The notes: generated from the sequence alone by a model not told the origin. DNA of 64,000 nt from Candidatus Gastranaerophilales bacterium (GCA_944324345.1 CALUVT010000003.1:186001-250000); one strand, 5' to 3'. Positions 36,101-45,484 are shown, counted from the stretch's first letter. Made by a program: numbers and translations.

Positions 36101-36440
36101 TAAGCAATCTATTTTGATTGTTGAGTTTGCAAAAGAAGAACATGAGAAAAACGGTCTTCCTGTAAAAGAAGCAGCTGTTAAAGCCGCTAAATTGCGATTC
36201 AGAGCTATAATGATGACCGAATTAGCTTTTGTTATAGGTGTTCTTCCAATGTTATTTGCATCGGGAGCCGGAGCTAATTCAAGAATTTCTGTAGGTTCTA
36301 CAGTTTTTGGAGGTATGGTTGCAGCCGCAACAATAGGTGCAGTTTTAACCCCTGCATTTTACGTTATTGTTCAGGAATTCGTTGACAAATTCCCAAAACA
36401 AGACATAACTGAAAAAGATTTGGAGTATGTAGAAAAATGA
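33177..36440 (+). CDS. RND multidrug efflux permease (HAE1/AcrB family)
   Basis: The 1087-residue proton-driven pump has the two-fold RND plan of 12 membrane helices and two large periplasmic loops. Visible signatures are the N-terminal [18 protein letters not shown] and [17 protein letters not shown], the transmembrane [20 protein letters not shown] with the paired Asp of the proton relay, and [11 protein letters not shown] at the start of the second half. A Lys-rich cytoplasmic linker between helices 6 and 7 (about 505-555) is somewhat longer than in AcrB. It sits between the adaptor and TolC genes with overlapping codons at both ends. Substrates cannot be read from sequence. Confidence 0.97.
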   Translation: MKKIFDKDKLYFFIRKPRFALVISVCIVIMGLISIATLKQENYPDVTPPQVRVSASYTGANAEVIESSIATVLENKLNGVEDLSYMTSTSYDGSYSLTMYFKVGSDKNINLMNVQNRIQQVLSQLPEEVQRTGVTALSRTSGSGALILNIFPESGHWSQLDMTNYGSIYIKDELKRVEGVADIDVFGSGDYSMRIWLDPQKMAGLNISTSEVKNAVVNQNTQVTAGSLGALPTDNKQALQLTLKSKGRLSDVKEFENIIIRSNMDGSKVRLKDIARVELGSSSYTSLGTVNGKPAALIMVSQLSDANILNLSKAVKAKIQDINSRLDNGLKIQVIKDDSDYIHESMKEVEFTILLTGLIVIIIIFLFLGDAMATLVPCVTIPVSLIGTFIALKALNMSINLLSLFALVLAVGVVVDDAIVVIENVKRHLEEGKSAVIATQLTMEEVGSSLVAMAMVLMAVFVPIIFMGGMTGVMYKQFAVCIAVSIAISAICALTLSPAMCSHFLGKKEIKSETKNKSELVVHIEHILERIKNKTAVVIEDFNKIFAKAEDFYIEYVNKFVHDKKTTIIVYISLVLLTLVSFKLVPTGFIPDEDQGVLLASITLPDGASLSRTEDVGMKLVDQIRNLDGVDENRLMLFGGNGATNSATAIISLDDYAERKVGPVDWIKRKLSGHPTDLSHTAILNRIRKIASNTKEASIVVFSPPAISGMSMLGGFEFQMLSKGEYTPQELESWASKLIQAANQDPSLSSVYTTFQANVPQYTLEIDYEKAMAQSVDLQELYSTLASMLGTYYINDFNKYDRVFKVQMQAESDFRDTASDLSGIYVKNTNGVMVPILSIVKLKQTIGTASITRYNLYKSVQIQGQEAAGKSSGDAMKAMENVAKKVLPSDISFDWSGTSAQEREASGQTIIIVAMALVFVYLFLVALYESYTIPVAVLLISPIAALGALIFQMMINQSFDIYSQVGMITLIGLAAKQSILIVEFAKEEHEKNGLPVKEAAVKAAKLRFRAIMMTELAFVIGVLPMLFASGAGANSRISVGSTVFGGMVAAATIGAVLTPAFYVIVQEFVDKFPKQDITEKDLEYVEK

Positions 36441-37957
36441 GAAAATTTATAAGTAAATTTTTAATATATTCACTTATATTTACAATGGGTAACTACTCTT
36501 TTGCATCAGAAGTCCCCTTAAATAAAATAGCAAAGAAGGACAAAGATGAAAAAATCCATATTGTAAAACCTGAAAAAACAAAAAAAATAAATCTTAAGCG
36601 GCAAAAAAAACAAAATATTGAGAATGCAAAAACAAAACAGGAAACTTCAAAAGAAGCCGAAGGCATGTATGAAACTAAGTTTCCCACAATCAACAGTAAA
36701 ATAGAATACACTGATATGAACGGTGAAGTAACACTTGTTGACTGTATCAAACTTGCTATCACCCATAACCCTACTATAATGTCGGCAATAAGTAATTCAG
36801 AAATATATAAATCCAGAATAGGGCAAGCTTGGTCAAATTATTTTCCGACAATCAGTGCCGGAGTCAATTATTCAAGAAATGACATGTTAATGACAATGTC
36901 AAATGCATATATGAGATCAATGAGCCAAAAATACAATATGTATTATATGCCTCAAATATCCGCTGATATGCTTCTTTTCGATTTTGGTAAAACTAAAGCC
37001 TTCGCAGATGCTGCTCAAAGGACATTTGAAGCTTCAAGATATGATGCAGAAACAAGTATAGAACTTGTAATTTATAATGTAAAAGTTGCATACTACAATC
37101 TTGTTTTTGCAGAAATTCAAAAAACAGTATATGAGGACACTGTAAAAGACTTTGAACTTCAATTAAAACAGGCAAAAGCTCAATATGAAATAGGAAGAAA
37201 AGCAAAAATTGACGTCACAACAGCAGAATATAACCTGGGAAATGCCAAAGTAAATCTCATAAAGGCCAAAAACACATTGGAACTGGCAGCAGCTCAACTT
37301 GCCAATTCTGTAGGTATTCCTGAATTAGAAAATGTGATTTTAAAAGACAAACTTAATACAAAAAAATACGATGTAAATTTTAAAGATCTTCTTGAAACTG
37401 CGGAGGCGTCACGTCCGGCTTTACTTTCCGCGAAGAAGCAAATGAATGCCGCAGAAATGAACGTAAGAAGTGCTAAAAGAGCATTCACTCCTGATATCAG
37501 TGCATTTGGTTCATATAGCCAAGGCGGAAGACAAATTGATTCTGATTACGGTTACCAATTTGGTGTTCAATTGAATTATACCGCTTTAAATTTAATGCTT
37601 TTGAAAAAACAAGTTGATGAAGCAACTGCAACATATAAAAAAGCCGTAGCAGACTACGAACAGCAAAGACAAAATGTTTACCTTGAAGTAAAAAGTGCCT
37701 ATATTAGCCTTTTAAATTCTCATGACAGCTTAGGGGTTTCAAAATTAGCCCTGCAGCAAGCTAAAGAGCGTCAATATCAGGCATTTAGACGATATCAAGT
37801 AGGTCTTGGAGATGCTATTGAGTTTAAAGATGCCGAAAATTCATACCTTAATGCTCAACTTGATTATTATTCCAATCTGTTAAATTACAACATAAACGCT
37901 GCAGAACTCGAGCGAGTAGTTGGAGCCCCCATTAAAGAATCTGAAATTGATTTGTAA
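36437..37957 (+). CDS. TolC-family outer-membrane efflux protein
   Basis: A 506-residue outer-membrane channel. A signal peptide ([19 protein letters not shown]) is followed by an unusual Lys-rich segment of about 60 residues, then two OEP repeats with long periplasmic helices ([40 protein letters not shown]) and beta strands that form the pore ([19 protein letters not shown]). Its ATG overlaps the pump stop (ATGA). It completes the tripartite pump and supports a double-membrane envelope. The basic N-terminal insertion is not usual for TolC and may be disordered. Confidence 0.95.
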   Translation: MRKFISKFLIYSLIFTMGNYSFASEVPLNKIAKKDKDEKIHIVKPEKTKKINLKRQKKQNIENAKTKQETSKEAEGMYETKFPTINSKIEYTDMNGEVTLVDCIKLAITHNPTIMSAISNSEIYKSRIGQAWSNYFPTISAGVNYSRNDMLMTMSNAYMRSMSQKYNMYYMPQISADMLLFDFGKTKAFADAAQRTFEASRYDAETSIELVIYNVKVAYYNLVFAEIQKTVYEDTVKDFELQLKQAKAQYEIGRKAKIDVTTAEYNLGNAKVNLIKAKNTLELAAAQLANSVGIPELENVILKDKLNTKKYDVNFKDLLETAEASRPALLSAKKQMNAAEMNVRSAKRAFTPDISAFGSYSQGGRQIDSDYGYQFGVQLNYTALNLMLLKKQVDEATATYKKAVADYEQQRQNVYLEVKSAYISLLNSHDSLGVSKLALQQAKERQYQAFRRYQVGLGDAIEFKDAENSYLNAQLDYYSNLLNYNINAAELERVVGAPIKESEIDL

Positions 37958-38029
37958 AAAGTTCTTGACTGAGAGTAACTATCAGATTGTAAAATTATCA
38001 TGTAATAAAAAAGATTATGGAGGCTTTCT

Positions 38030-38602
38030 ATGAATTACAAAATAATTACAAGTACCTTTTTATGTCTTGCAATTATTGGCTCATTTGGAATATACAAAGT
38101 TTTTGCAAATCAAAACAAGGAGGTTAATATGGATAACAAAAAGGTTTTAGTAGCTTATTATTCACATTCAGGCAATACCAAAGCTGTTGCAGAAAAAATT
38201 CAAAATCTGACTGGCGGCGATATATTTGAAATTACCCCTAAAACAGCATACCCCAAAGACTATAATGCGGTAGTTGAACAGGCACGTAAGGAAAAATCTG
38301 ATAATGTATTGCCCGAACTTGCTGATAACGGAAACGTAAAGGATTATGATATAATATTTTTAGGCACACCGGTTTGGTGGTATACTATGGCAGGACCGGT
38401 TAGAACATTTTTAAAAGAAAATGATTTTACAGGTAAAGTTATAGCACCGTTTTGCACACACGGAGGCGGAGGCGAGTCATCAACATACATTGACGTACAA
38501 AAATTAGCACCAAATGCTAAAATTCTAAACGGATATACATCTTACGAAAACTCTGCCAAAGACAATGATATAAAAGTTTGGATAAACGGATTAAAATTTT
38601 AA
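38030..38602 (+). CDS. Flavodoxin-like protein with optional signal/anchor
   Basis: A Flavodoxin_4-type FMN protein: VLVAYYSHSGNTKAVAEKI (phosphate loop), FLGTPVWWYTMAGPVRTFL and FCTHGGGGESST. From the ATG at 38030 (GGAGG upstream) it carries an N-terminal membrane or signal segment (ITSTFLCLAIIGSFGIYKVF). A second in-frame ATG at 38129 follows a stronger AAGGAGG and begins right at the flavodoxin core (MDNKKVLVAYY). Two products, membrane-bound or exported and cytoplasmic, are therefore possible. It leads a block with the Tat-targeted reductase, ferredoxin protein and TatAC, suggesting an electron-transfer role. Confidence 0.88.
   Translation: MNYKIITSTFLCLAIIGSFGIYKVFANQNKEVNMDNKKVLVAYYSHSGNTKAVAEKIQNLTGGDIFEITPKTAYPKDYNAVVEQARKEKSDNVLPELADNGNVKDYDIIFLGTPVWWYTMAGPVRTFLKENDFTGKVIAPFCTHGGGGESSTYIDVQKLAPNAKILNGYTSYENSAKDNDIKVWINGLKF
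38117..38131 (+). promoter_or_regulatory. Internal strong ribosome binding site in flavodoxin gene
   Basis: AAGGAGG at 38117-38123, five nt before an in-frame ATG at 38129. It lies exactly at the boundary between the hydrophobic segment and the flavodoxin domain. Confidence 0.75.
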
Positions 38603-38616
38603 GGAGAAAAACAATA

Positions 38617-39846
38617 ATGAAACGCAGAGAATTTATAATCAACTCAGCACTTGCACTTGGAGGAGCTGCAATACTAAGCGGTTGCGGTAAAAAAGAAGTT
38701 AAAAAGGCCGACAAACAAGTCGCAAAAAGAAAATTTGACAACCTTGAAATACCTCTAATCGCACTTGGCTGTATGCGACTCCCAATGCGTAACGGCAAAA
38801 TCGATATGGTCGAGCTTGACAAGATGGTTGAATATTCTATGGCACATGGGGCAAACTACTTTGATACAGCCTACATGTACGTCGACGGAAAATCTGAAAA
38901 TGCGATAGGTGAAATTTTGAAACAGTATCCGCGTGAAAGTTTCTTTCTAACCGATAAAAATCCTGCATATCTTGTAAATTCTCCTGCTGATGTTCACAAA
39001 TTATTCAATGAACAACTAAAAAAATGTCAAGTAGAATACTTTGATAACTACATGGTTCACAATATCAACAAGAATACTCTTCACAATTATCGTGACAACG
39101 ACATGTACGGGGAACTTTTAAAGCTGAAAAAAGATGGGCTTATAAAACATCTTGGATTTTCTTTCCACGGAGATCCAAATATGTTAAGAGAAGTTATAAA
39201 AGAACATAAGTGGGATTTTTGCCAACTTCAAATTAACTATCTTGACTGGGAAGTTATAAATGCAAAAGAGCTTTATGAAATAGCCGATGAGGCCAAGGTT
39301 CCTGTTATAGTAATGGAACCGTTAAGGGGTGGGGGGTTATGCAACTTGCCACAAAAAGCTGCTGAAAAATTAAAAACATCTTGTCCAGATGACACTCAAG
39401 CTTCGTTCGGACTCCGCTGGGTTACAAGCAAACCGAGAGTATTTACAATACTTAGCGGTATGAGTAATCTCCAACAACTGAAAGAAAATATAGACACTTT
39501 TATTAACTTAAGAGAATTCACTCAGGAAGAAGAAAAAGTAGCTCAAGAGGTTGCAAAAATTATACAATCTCAGGGTGCAATAAATTGTACTGCATGCAGG
39601 TATTGCATGGAAGTTTGCCCCAGAGGGATAAATATTCCTGCAATATTTGGACTTTACAATGTATACAAATCAAACGGTAATGGCATGATGTTTAATATTA
39701 ACTACGAAGCATTAAAAGAAGATGAACGTGCAGACAAATGTATAAACTGTCACTTATGCTCTAAAAATTGTCCGCAAGGACTTGATATACCGGAATTGTT
39801 AAAGAAAGTTGATAACGAAGTAAAACAGGCAGCTAAAAAGGGTTAG
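38617..39846 (+). CDS. Tat-exported aldo/keto reductase lipoprotein with ferredoxin domain
   Basis: Start at 38617 (AAGGAGA upstream) gives 409 residues opening with MKRREFIINSALALGG and LSGC: a twin-arginine signal followed by a lipobox. The aldo/keto reductase barrel follows (IALGCMRLPMR, YFDTAYMYVDGKSENAIGE, LGFSFHG). Two 4Fe-4S-type clusters lie at the C-terminus (CTACRYCMEVCP near 324, CINCHLCSKNCP near 374). The folded, cofactor-containing enzyme would be exported by Tat and lipid-anchored. tatA and tatC lie two genes downstream, and the flavodoxin and polyferredoxin neighbours suggest it takes part in a membrane redox chain. The substrate is unknown. Confidence 0.92.
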   Translation: MKRREFIINSALALGGAAILSGCGKKEVKKADKQVAKRKFDNLEIPLIALGCMRLPMRNGKIDMVELDKMVEYSMAHGANYFDTAYMYVDGKSENAIGEILKQYPRESFFLTDKNPAYLVNSPADVHKLFNEQLKKCQVEYFDNYMVHNINKNTLHNYRDNDMYGELLKLKKDGLIKHLGFSFHGDPNMLREVIKEHKWDFCQLQINYLDWEVINAKELYEIADEAKVPVIVMEPLRGGGLCNLPQKAAEKLKTSCPDDTQASFGLRWVTSKPRVFTILSGMSNLQQLKENIDTFINLREFTQEEEKVAQEVAKIIQSQGAINCTACRYCMEVCPRGINIPAIFGLYNVYKSNGNGMMFNINYEALKEDERADKCINCHLCSKNCPQGLDIPELLKKVDNEVKQAAKKG

Positions 39847-39852
39847 TAAAGA

Positions 39853-41133
39853 ATGAAAAATATATACAAAATACGCCTTATTCTTGCTGCAATTGTATTC
39901 ACTATTGCAGTTGCAGGATTTTGTAAAGTATTTTATGGGGTGAAAATTTTTGATATCCAATTCATGCCCCTTATACAGAGAGTATTTATTGATTTTTCAG
40001 TAATTGCACTGATATTATTTTTAATTGTCTTAGGGGTGACAATATTTTACGGAAGAATTTATTGTTCAGTTGTCTGTCCGCTGGGAATTTTACAGGAAAT
40101 TGTCGGATTTCTCAAACACAAACTTACCAAAAAACAATGCAATAAGCAGATTAATTTCCCGGCAAAATATTTTATATCGGCAATAGTATGGGGAATACTT
40201 GTCGGCGGGAGTTCTGTTGCAATAAGATATATTGAGCCATACACAATCTTTGGGTCTTTAATGTCTTTAACGATTCTGGGTATATCTGCCGCATTTATTA
40301 TAATGTGCTTAGTCCTAATAAAAGATAGAATATTCTGTACCAATATTTGTCCCGTTGGAACTATTTTAGGACTTATTTCAAAAGTAGCACCAAATAAAAT
40401 ATATATATCGGATGTTTGCGTTTCTTGCGGTCAGTGTGAAAGAAATTGTCCATCAGGATGTATAAATTCTCAAGAAAAAATGGTTAACAATGAAACATGT
40501 ATAAAATGTTTGAAATGCATCGAAATTTGCCCCAAAGGCGGGATTAAATACGGGATTGAGCCCAAAAAAGAAAAAAAATTCAGCCTTAAAAGACGTCAAT
40601 TAATAATTGCCGGAACTGTAATTGCCTTGTTTGGTTCAATGATAAAAACGGGTACAATATTGAAAGACAAAATTGTTGAAAAAATCAAAGATGTAATCCT
40701 TCCGCCTGGCAGTGGAGATAAAGAAAGATTTTTGAATACCTGTTTAAACTGTAATCTTTGTGTTGAGAATTGCCCTAATAAAATCATTGTTAAAGCGGAC
40801 GATGAATATGGTGCAGTCCATATAGACAATACTAAAGGTTTGTGTAAATTTGATTGTAAAAAATGTTCTGAAGTTTGTCCTTCAGGAGCAATCAAAAGAC
40901 TTTCACTTGAAGACAAACAAAAAACACGAATTGCCATGGCAATGATTAAAGACGATAAATGTGTTAAATGTGGCAGATGTGTTGAGGCCTGTCCTGTACA
41001 TGCTATAATCAAAGAGAATGGGCAATTACCTGTACTAAATGCCTTAAAATGTATAGGTTGCGGAGCCTGCAAGAGTGCATGTCATTTTGATGCGATAGAA
41101 GTTTTCCCGATCAAGGAACAAAAAATGTTATAA
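39853..41133 (+). CDS. Membrane polyferredoxin (NapH/YccM-like 4Fe-4S protein)
   Basis: A 426-residue protein that combines about six membrane helices with many iron-sulfur motifs. The NapH-type membrane part has CSVVCPLGILQE and CTNICPVGTILG. Ferredoxin motifs follow: CVSCGQCERNCP, CIKCLKCIEICP, then another helix (IIAGTVIALFGSMI), CLNCNLCVENCP, CKFDCKKCSEVCP, CVKCGRCVEACP and CIGCGACKSACH. It probably passes electrons across or along the membrane to the neighbouring reductase. It begins 6 nt after that gene and is followed by tatA, which fits a single operon. Confidence 0.9.
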   Translation: MKNIYKIRLILAAIVFTIAVAGFCKVFYGVKIFDIQFMPLIQRVFIDFSVIALILFLIVLGVTIFYGRIYCSVVCPLGILQEIVGFLKHKLTKKQCNKQINFPAKYFISAIVWGILVGGSSVAIRYIEPYTIFGSLMSLTILGISAAFIIMCLVLIKDRIFCTNICPVGTILGLISKVAPNKIYISDVCVSCGQCERNCPSGCINSQEKMVNNETCIKCLKCIEICPKGGIKYGIEPKKEKKFSLKRRQLIIAGTVIALFGSMIKTGTILKDKIVEKIKDVILPPGSGDKERFLNTCLNCNLCVENCPNKIIVKADDEYGAVHIDNTKGLCKFDCKKCSEVCPSGAIKRLSLEDKQKTRIAMAMIKDDKCVKCGRCVEACPVHAIIKENGQLPVLNALKCIGCGACKSACHFDAIEVFPIKEQKML

Positions 41134-41156
41134 ATAAAAAGAAAGGGTAGGAAAAG

Positions 41157-41372
41157 ATGTCATTGGGTTTCACAGAAATATTATTAATACTGGTTGTAAT
41201 TTTACTATTATTTGGCGGAAAAAGAATCCCTGAAATTGCAAGAGCTTTAGGAAGAGCATCTTACGAATACAAAAAAGCAAAAAGTATTCTAAAAGAAGAA
41301 GCACAAGGTCTTAAAAATGCAATAGAAGATTCTGCAGAAAAACCGGAAGAATACAAACCTAAAGATGTATAA
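41157..41372 (+). CDS. tatA: Sec-independent translocase protein TatA
   Basis: A 71-residue TatA/TatE-type protein: N-terminal membrane helix with [20 protein letters not shown] (including the conserved FGxKRxPE hinge), an amphipathic helix ([20 protein letters not shown]) and a charged tail. AAAGGGTAGGA precedes the start. With only one TatA-like gene next to tatC, this may be a minimal TatAC system in which TatA also does the work of TatB. Confidence 0.95.
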   Translation: MSLGFTEILLILVVILLLFGGKRIPEIARALGRASYEYKKAKSILKEEAQGLKNAIEDSAEKPEEYKPKDV

Positions 41373-41374
41373 AT

Positions 41375-42103
41375 ATGAGTGAGAATTCAGAGGAAAGTTT
41401 AATATCTCATTTAGAAGCTTTAAGAGAAACTTTGTTAAAGTGTATTTTTGCTTTACTTATAGGAATTCCTTTTACACTTTATCTTGCACCACAGACTCTC
41501 AAATTGCTCATAAATATAGTTGCTGGTAAAAGCAACGTAATTTTTAATTATTTTTCACCCATGGAAGTTTTTTTAATTCAATTAAAAACAGCCTTGGTAT
41601 TGGATATAGTGTTATGCTTTCCATACATTATTAAAAAGTTTTGGGATTTTCTTGTCCCGGCACTTTATGATAATGAAAGAAAATTCATTAAAAATACGGT
41701 AATCTTATCGACAATTCTTTTCGTTTCTGGGGCAGCATTTTGCATATTTGTGATCATGCCTGTTGTTGTAAAATTCGGTTTAAGTTTTTCTGGCTCAAAT
41801 ATAAACCCTATGTTTGGGATTTCTAACATAATAAATCTTACACTTGTTATGTCAGTTGCTTTAGGAGTAATGTTTCAAACTCCACTTGTAGCTTTAGGTT
41901 TAATAAAAGCAGGAGTAGTATCTTATGAGACATTAAGTAACTTGAGACCATACATAATTGTAATTATTCTCATCTTGGCAGCAATATTCACCCCTCCCGA
42001 TATAGTTAGTCAGCTTATGCTTGGGGTTCCGACTTATTTATTGTTTGAGCTTGGCCTTTTGTTTGCCAAAATAAATACAAAAAAGGAAAACACAAATGGA
42101 TAA
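41375..42103 (+). CDS. tatC: Sec-independent translocase protein TatC
   Basis: TatC is the receptor for twin-arginine signal peptides. The 242 residues contain six membrane helices and the conserved ISHLEALRETLLKCIFALL start, FSPMEVFLIQLKTALVL, FWDFLVPALYDNERKF and the late LAAIFTPPDIVSQL. It starts two nt after tatA ends, and its end overlaps larB by 8 nt, so export and nickel-cofactor genes are translationally linked. The Tat-signal reductase upstream is a clear candidate substrate. Confidence 0.97.
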   Translation: MSENSEESLISHLEALRETLLKCIFALLIGIPFTLYLAPQTLKLLINIVAGKSNVIFNYFSPMEVFLIQLKTALVLDIVLCFPYIIKKFWDFLVPALYDNERKFIKNTVILSTILFVSGAAFCIFVIMPVVVKFGLSFSGSNINPMFGISNIINLTLVMSVALGVMFQTPLVALGLIKAGVVSYETLSNLRPYIIVIILILAAIFTPPDIVSQLMLGVPTYLLFELGLLFAKINTKKENTNG

Positions 42104-42773
42104 GAGATATATTGACATAGATTTTGCAAAACTTGACATAGAAAGACAAAAACGACGAGGAGCATCAGAGGCCGTATTTTGTGAATGCAAGACAGATGAA
42201 CAATTAATAAAGATATTCACCGAATTTCAAAAACTGGGGCAGAATGTTATTGGAACAAGAGCTTCCAAAGCACAAGCTGAAAATTTAAAAAAGACTTTCC
42301 CGAACTTAAAATACAACCCTGAAGCACGTATTGTAAAACTAATACAAACTCCGATAGAAACAATTGGAGAAATTGCAATATGTACAGGCGGTACAGGAGA
42401 TATACCGGTCGCTGAAGAAGCATCAGAAACTGCTCAGTTTTACGGCAGTAACGTAAAAAAATACTATGACGTAGGGGTTGCAGGGATTCACAGGCTTTTT
42501 GATAAAATAGATGACATTAAAAAGGCAAATGTGATTATAACTGTTGCGGGTATGGAAGGAGCTCTAGGAGGAATTATCTCAGGACTTGTTGATGTTCCGG
42601 TAATAGCCGTTCCGACATCAATCGGGTATGGAAGTTCAATGAAGGGAATTTCTGCACTTTTGACAATGTTGAACTCTTGTGCCGAAGGAATGACTGTTGT
42701 AAATATTGATAACGGGTTTAATGCCGGTTACAGTGCATCTCAAATTAATAAAATGATTGTGAAAGGAAGATAA
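42096..42773 (+). CDS. larB: Nickel-pincer cofactor biosynthesis protein LarB
   Basis: LarB carboxylates and hydrolyses nicotinic acid adenine dinucleotide in the first step of nickel-pincer nucleotide synthesis. The C-terminal part resembles AIR carboxylase (PurE): AICTGGTGDIPVAEEASETA, YDVGVAGIHRLF, VAGMEGALGGIISGLVDVPV and PTSIGYGSSMKG. The N-terminal start DFAKLDIERQKRRGASEAVF is also typical. It overlaps tatC by 8 nt and is directly followed by larC. Confidence 0.93.
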   Translation: MDKRYIDIDFAKLDIERQKRRGASEAVFCECKTDEQLIKIFTEFQKLGQNVIGTRASKAQAENLKKTFPNLKYNPEARIVKLIQTPIETIGEIAICTGGTGDIPVAEEASETAQFYGSNVKKYYDVGVAGIHRLFDKIDDIKKANVIITVAGMEGALGGIISGLVDVPVIAVPTSIGYGSSMKGISALLTMLNSCAEGMTVVNIDNGFNAGYSASQINKMIVKGR

Positions 42774-43517
42774 ATGAAGTTATATTTTGAATGTAAATCG
42801 GGAATTTCAGGAGATATGTCTGTTGCCGCTCTTTTGGATTTGGGAGCGGATAAAGCAAAACTTGACAGAGCTTTAGCGTCAATGAATCTGGAAAATGAGT
42901 TTACTTATAACATTACAAAAAAATCAATTAATAGTATCTTAGCTACGGATTTTGACGTAATATTACCGGAACATACTCACCATAAAGAAAATGAACATCA
43001 TCACCACACACATAGAAATCTTGATGATATTAATAAAATTATTGATAAAGCTGATATATCTGAAAATTCAAGAAAACTCGCAAAAAAAATATTCAAAATT
43101 GTTGCAGAAGCTGAATCTCAAGTTCATGGAAAAGATATAAAAGATATTCATTTTCACGAAGTTGGTGCAATAGATTCTATAGCAGACATCGTGAGTTTTG
43201 CAGTATTGTTTGATGACTTATCACCGGAAAAGGTTTATATATCAACTTTGACAGACGGACAAGGATTTGTTGTATGCCAACACGGTAAAATTCCGGTACC
43301 CGTTCCTGCCGTTTGCCAAATCGTTTCACAATATAAACTTCCATTAAATATAACTGACAATAACGGGGAAATGGTTACTCCAACAGGGGCTGCAATTGCT
43401 GCTGCACTTTACAATGGAGAAAAACTTCCCAATGAATTTCTTATCGAAAAAGTCGGTTATGGAGCAGGCAAAAGAGATTATGAAAATCCAATTTTAAGAG
43501 TAATGATAATTAAATAA
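42774..43517 (+). CDS. larC: LarC N-terminal domain only (nickel insertion protein)
   Basis: LarC is the CTP-dependent cyclometallase that puts nickel into the pincer cofactor. The 247 residues cover the LarC1 part: YFECKSGISGDMSVAALLDL, a His-rich loop (HTHHKENEHHHHTHR) likely to bind metal, IHFHEVGAIDSIADIV, VPVPAVCQI and VGYGAGKRDYENP. In the classical system a C-terminal LarC2 domain of about 150 residues is added by frameshift or encoded as part of a longer gene. Here the stop is followed after 11 nt by the transporter gene, leaving no room for it. The second domain must be elsewhere or absent. Confidence 0.88.
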   Translation: MKLYFECKSGISGDMSVAALLDLGADKAKLDRALASMNLENEFTYNITKKSINSILATDFDVILPEHTHHKENEHHHHTHRNLDDINKIIDKADISENSRKLAKKIFKIVAEAESQVHGKDIKDIHFHEVGAIDSIADIVSFAVLFDDLSPEKVYISTLTDGQGFVVCQHGKIPVPVPAVCQIVSQYKLPLNITDNNGEMVTPTGAAIAAALYNGEKLPNEFLIEKVGYGAGKRDYENPILRVMIIK

Positions 43518-43528
43518 AGGAGGGAAAT

Positions 43529-44440
43529 ATGCATTTAGGAAACGGTATTATATGTCCCGTAACAGGGATTCCAATGTTAGTTATTGCAGGTGTAACAGCA
43601 TTTTATGCATACAAAAACGTAAAAAAAGATTTTAGCAAAGACAAAATATCTCTTGCAGTAACTCTTACAGGGCTTGTATTTGCACTACAAATGATAAATT
43701 TTGCAATTCCGACAACAGGCTCGAGCGGACACATTGTCGGGGGCATTTTACTTGCGGCATTATTAGGCCCTTATGCTGCATTTCTTGCAATGTGTGCAAT
43801 ACTAATTGTACAAGCTGTATTTTTTGCTGACGGTGGATTATTGGCACTTGGGTGCAATATATTTAATATGGGAATTTTAGCTTGCTTTATTGCATACCCG
43901 CTTATATACAAACCTTTAGAAAAGGTTAATAAACCTGTTTTAGCTTCAATTTTGGCATCAGTCGCCGCATTACAGATCGGAGCATTTGCCGTTGTAATTG
44001 AAAGCGTTTTATCTAACTCTATAAGCCTTTCAAACTTGGCAAACTTTGCGGGACTAATGCAAACAATACACCTTCCAATAGGTTTTGTTGAAGGGGCTGT
44101 AACAGGTTTAATTGTTATTTTAGCAAAACGTATTGACGCAAAAAAATTGTCATACTCTTTTGGAATTTTTTCAATTATATTCGCAGCCATAATATCTCAA
44201 TATGCTTCTCAAAAACCTGACGGACTAGAATGGTCACTTCTAAACATGTCAGATAAATTTGTAGCACAAACTCAGTGGCAACTATTCAATATCGCAGAAA
44301 CTATTCAGGCAAAAACCGCCATCCTAACACAAATCCCACAAACAGCAGCAAATATTACCGGATTATTATTTGTGATGGTTTCAATGTTATTTGTGTGCTC
44401 TATTATTAGTAGAAAAATGGTAAAAGAAAATGCTGAATAA
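43529..44440 (+). CDS. Nickel/cobalt ECF transporter component (CbiM/NikM fused to PDGLE domain)
   Basis: A 303-residue substrate-binding membrane subunit. The N-terminal Met-His (MHLGNGIICPVTGIP) is the expected metal-chelating start of CbiM/NikM, followed by about six helices (VGGILLAALLGPYAAFLAMC). The C-terminal third, with QKPDGLEWSLLN and a last membrane helix, is the CbiN/NikN-type PDGLE part fused on. AGGAGG precedes the ATG. In lar operons this position is held by LarMN, which imports nickel for the cofactor. The energising CbiQ/CbiO subunits are not in the window. Confidence 0.88.
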   Translation: MHLGNGIICPVTGIPMLVIAGVTAFYAYKNVKKDFSKDKISLAVTLTGLVFALQMINFAIPTTGSSGHIVGGILLAALLGPYAAFLAMCAILIVQAVFFADGGLLALGCNIFNMGILACFIAYPLIYKPLEKVNKPVLASILASVAALQIGAFAVVIESVLSNSISLSNLANFAGLMQTIHLPIGFVEGAVTGLIVILAKRIDAKKLSYSFGIFSIIFAAIISQYASQKPDGLEWSLLNMSDKFVAQTQWQLFNIAETIQAKTAILTQIPQTAANITGLLFVMVSMLFVCSIISRKMVKENAE

Positions 44441-45212
44441 ATTTGACAAGTTAAAAAAATACTTAAATGAGCTGAAAAAGCAGGGCTTATGCCTTGCTTT
44501 TTCAGGTGGAATAGATAGTACACTTCTTTTATTTCTATGTCAAGATATGGACATAATTGCAATAACCCTTAAAACAGATTTTCAAACTTTTGAAGAAATA
44601 GAGCTTACTAAAAAACTTTGCCAAAAATATAATATTAAACAACTTATAATTGAGGCAGATGTATTAGAAAACCCCTTAATTAACAACAATCCTAAAAACA
44701 GATGTTATGAGTGCAAAAAATTTCTCTTTAAAACAGCTGTTCAAAAAGCTTTTGAACACGGTAAAAAATATTTGATTGACGGGACAAATTTTGATGATTT
44801 AAACTCTCACAGACCAGGAATAAAAGCCCTTGAAGAACTTGAAATCATCTCACCTTTTGCAAAATTTGGAATAACAAAAAAAGAAATCAGAGAATACGCA
44901 AAAGAATGCGGAATAGAAATTTTTGACAAACCCTCAACCCCTTGCCTTGCGACTCGTTTTCCTTATAATACAAAACTAACAAAACAAAACTTACAAATGG
45001 CTGAACAGGGCGAAGTAATTTTAAAAAAATATGGATACAAAAATTGTAGATTTAGAATACATGGAAACATTGCAAGGATAGAAATTCCTCCTGAACAATT
45101 TGACAGCTTCATAAAAGAAAAGACTGGATTAATCAAAGATATAAAAGCTTTAAACATAAAATACGTAACTCTTGATTTGGAAGGTATAAGAAGCGGAAGT
45201 ATGGATATTTAA
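44430..45212 (+). CDS. larE: ATP-dependent sacrificial sulfur transferase LarE
   Basis: LarE adenylylates the pyridinium carboxylates of the cofactor precursor and donates sulfur from one of its own cysteines. The 260 residues have the PP-loop LAFSGGIDSTLLLF, the NPKNRCYECKKFLF block, LIDGTNFDDLNSHRPG and KPSTPCLATRFPYN, whose Cys is the likely sulfur donor. It overlaps the transporter gene by 11 nt and ends the block that began with the flavodoxin. larA (lactate racemase), which uses the cofactor, is not in the window. Confidence 0.93.
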   Translation: MLNKFDKLKKYLNELKKQGLCLAFSGGIDSTLLLFLCQDMDIIAITLKTDFQTFEEIELTKKLCQKYNIKQLIIEADVLENPLINNNPKNRCYECKKFLFKTAVQKAFEHGKKYLIDGTNFDDLNSHRPGIKALEELEIISPFAKFGITKKEIREYAKECGIEIFDKPSTPCLATRFPYNTKLTKQNLQMAEQGEVILKKYGYKNCRFRIHGNIARIEIPPEQFDSFIKEKTGLIKDIKALNIKYVTLDLEGIRSGSMDI

Positions 45213-45292
45213 AAATCAGTTATTAAATTGATACAAAAATTTTGATATAGACATATAATTACTTTGAGGTACAAGTATAAGAGGAATTTATT

Positions 45293-45478
45293 ATGAAATG
45301 GATCGTTTTATTAGTTTTGATAGCCGCAAGTGCTTGGGTTTATTTTAATGTAGATTTTAGCCAGCTAAATTCAAATGCCGAAAACACTTTAAAACAAGAA
45401 AAAACAATGAAAGTTTTCTTTGATGCAGATAACCAAAATAAAGAGGAAACTCAAAAAACAATTAATGAAAATTTTTAA
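45293..45478 (+). CDS. Small single-helix protein, unknown
   Basis: A 61-residue protein with an N-terminal membrane helix or uncleaved signal (MKWIVLLVLIAASAWVYFNV) and a polar, acidic rest. A perfect TATAAT at 45254-45259, an AGAGGA ribosome site and a terminator immediately after make it a believable gene of its own. No family is recognised. Confidence 0.65.
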   Translation: MKWIVLLVLIAASAWVYFNVDFSQLNSNAENTLKQEKTMKVFFDADNQNKEETQKTINENF

Positions 45479-45484
45479 ATCAAA

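Noticed and set aside
43500-43560. Programmed frameshift joining larC to a LarC2 domain
   Set aside because: The transporter gene with its own AGGAGG starts 11 nt after the stop, and no LarC2-like sequence is present in another frame.
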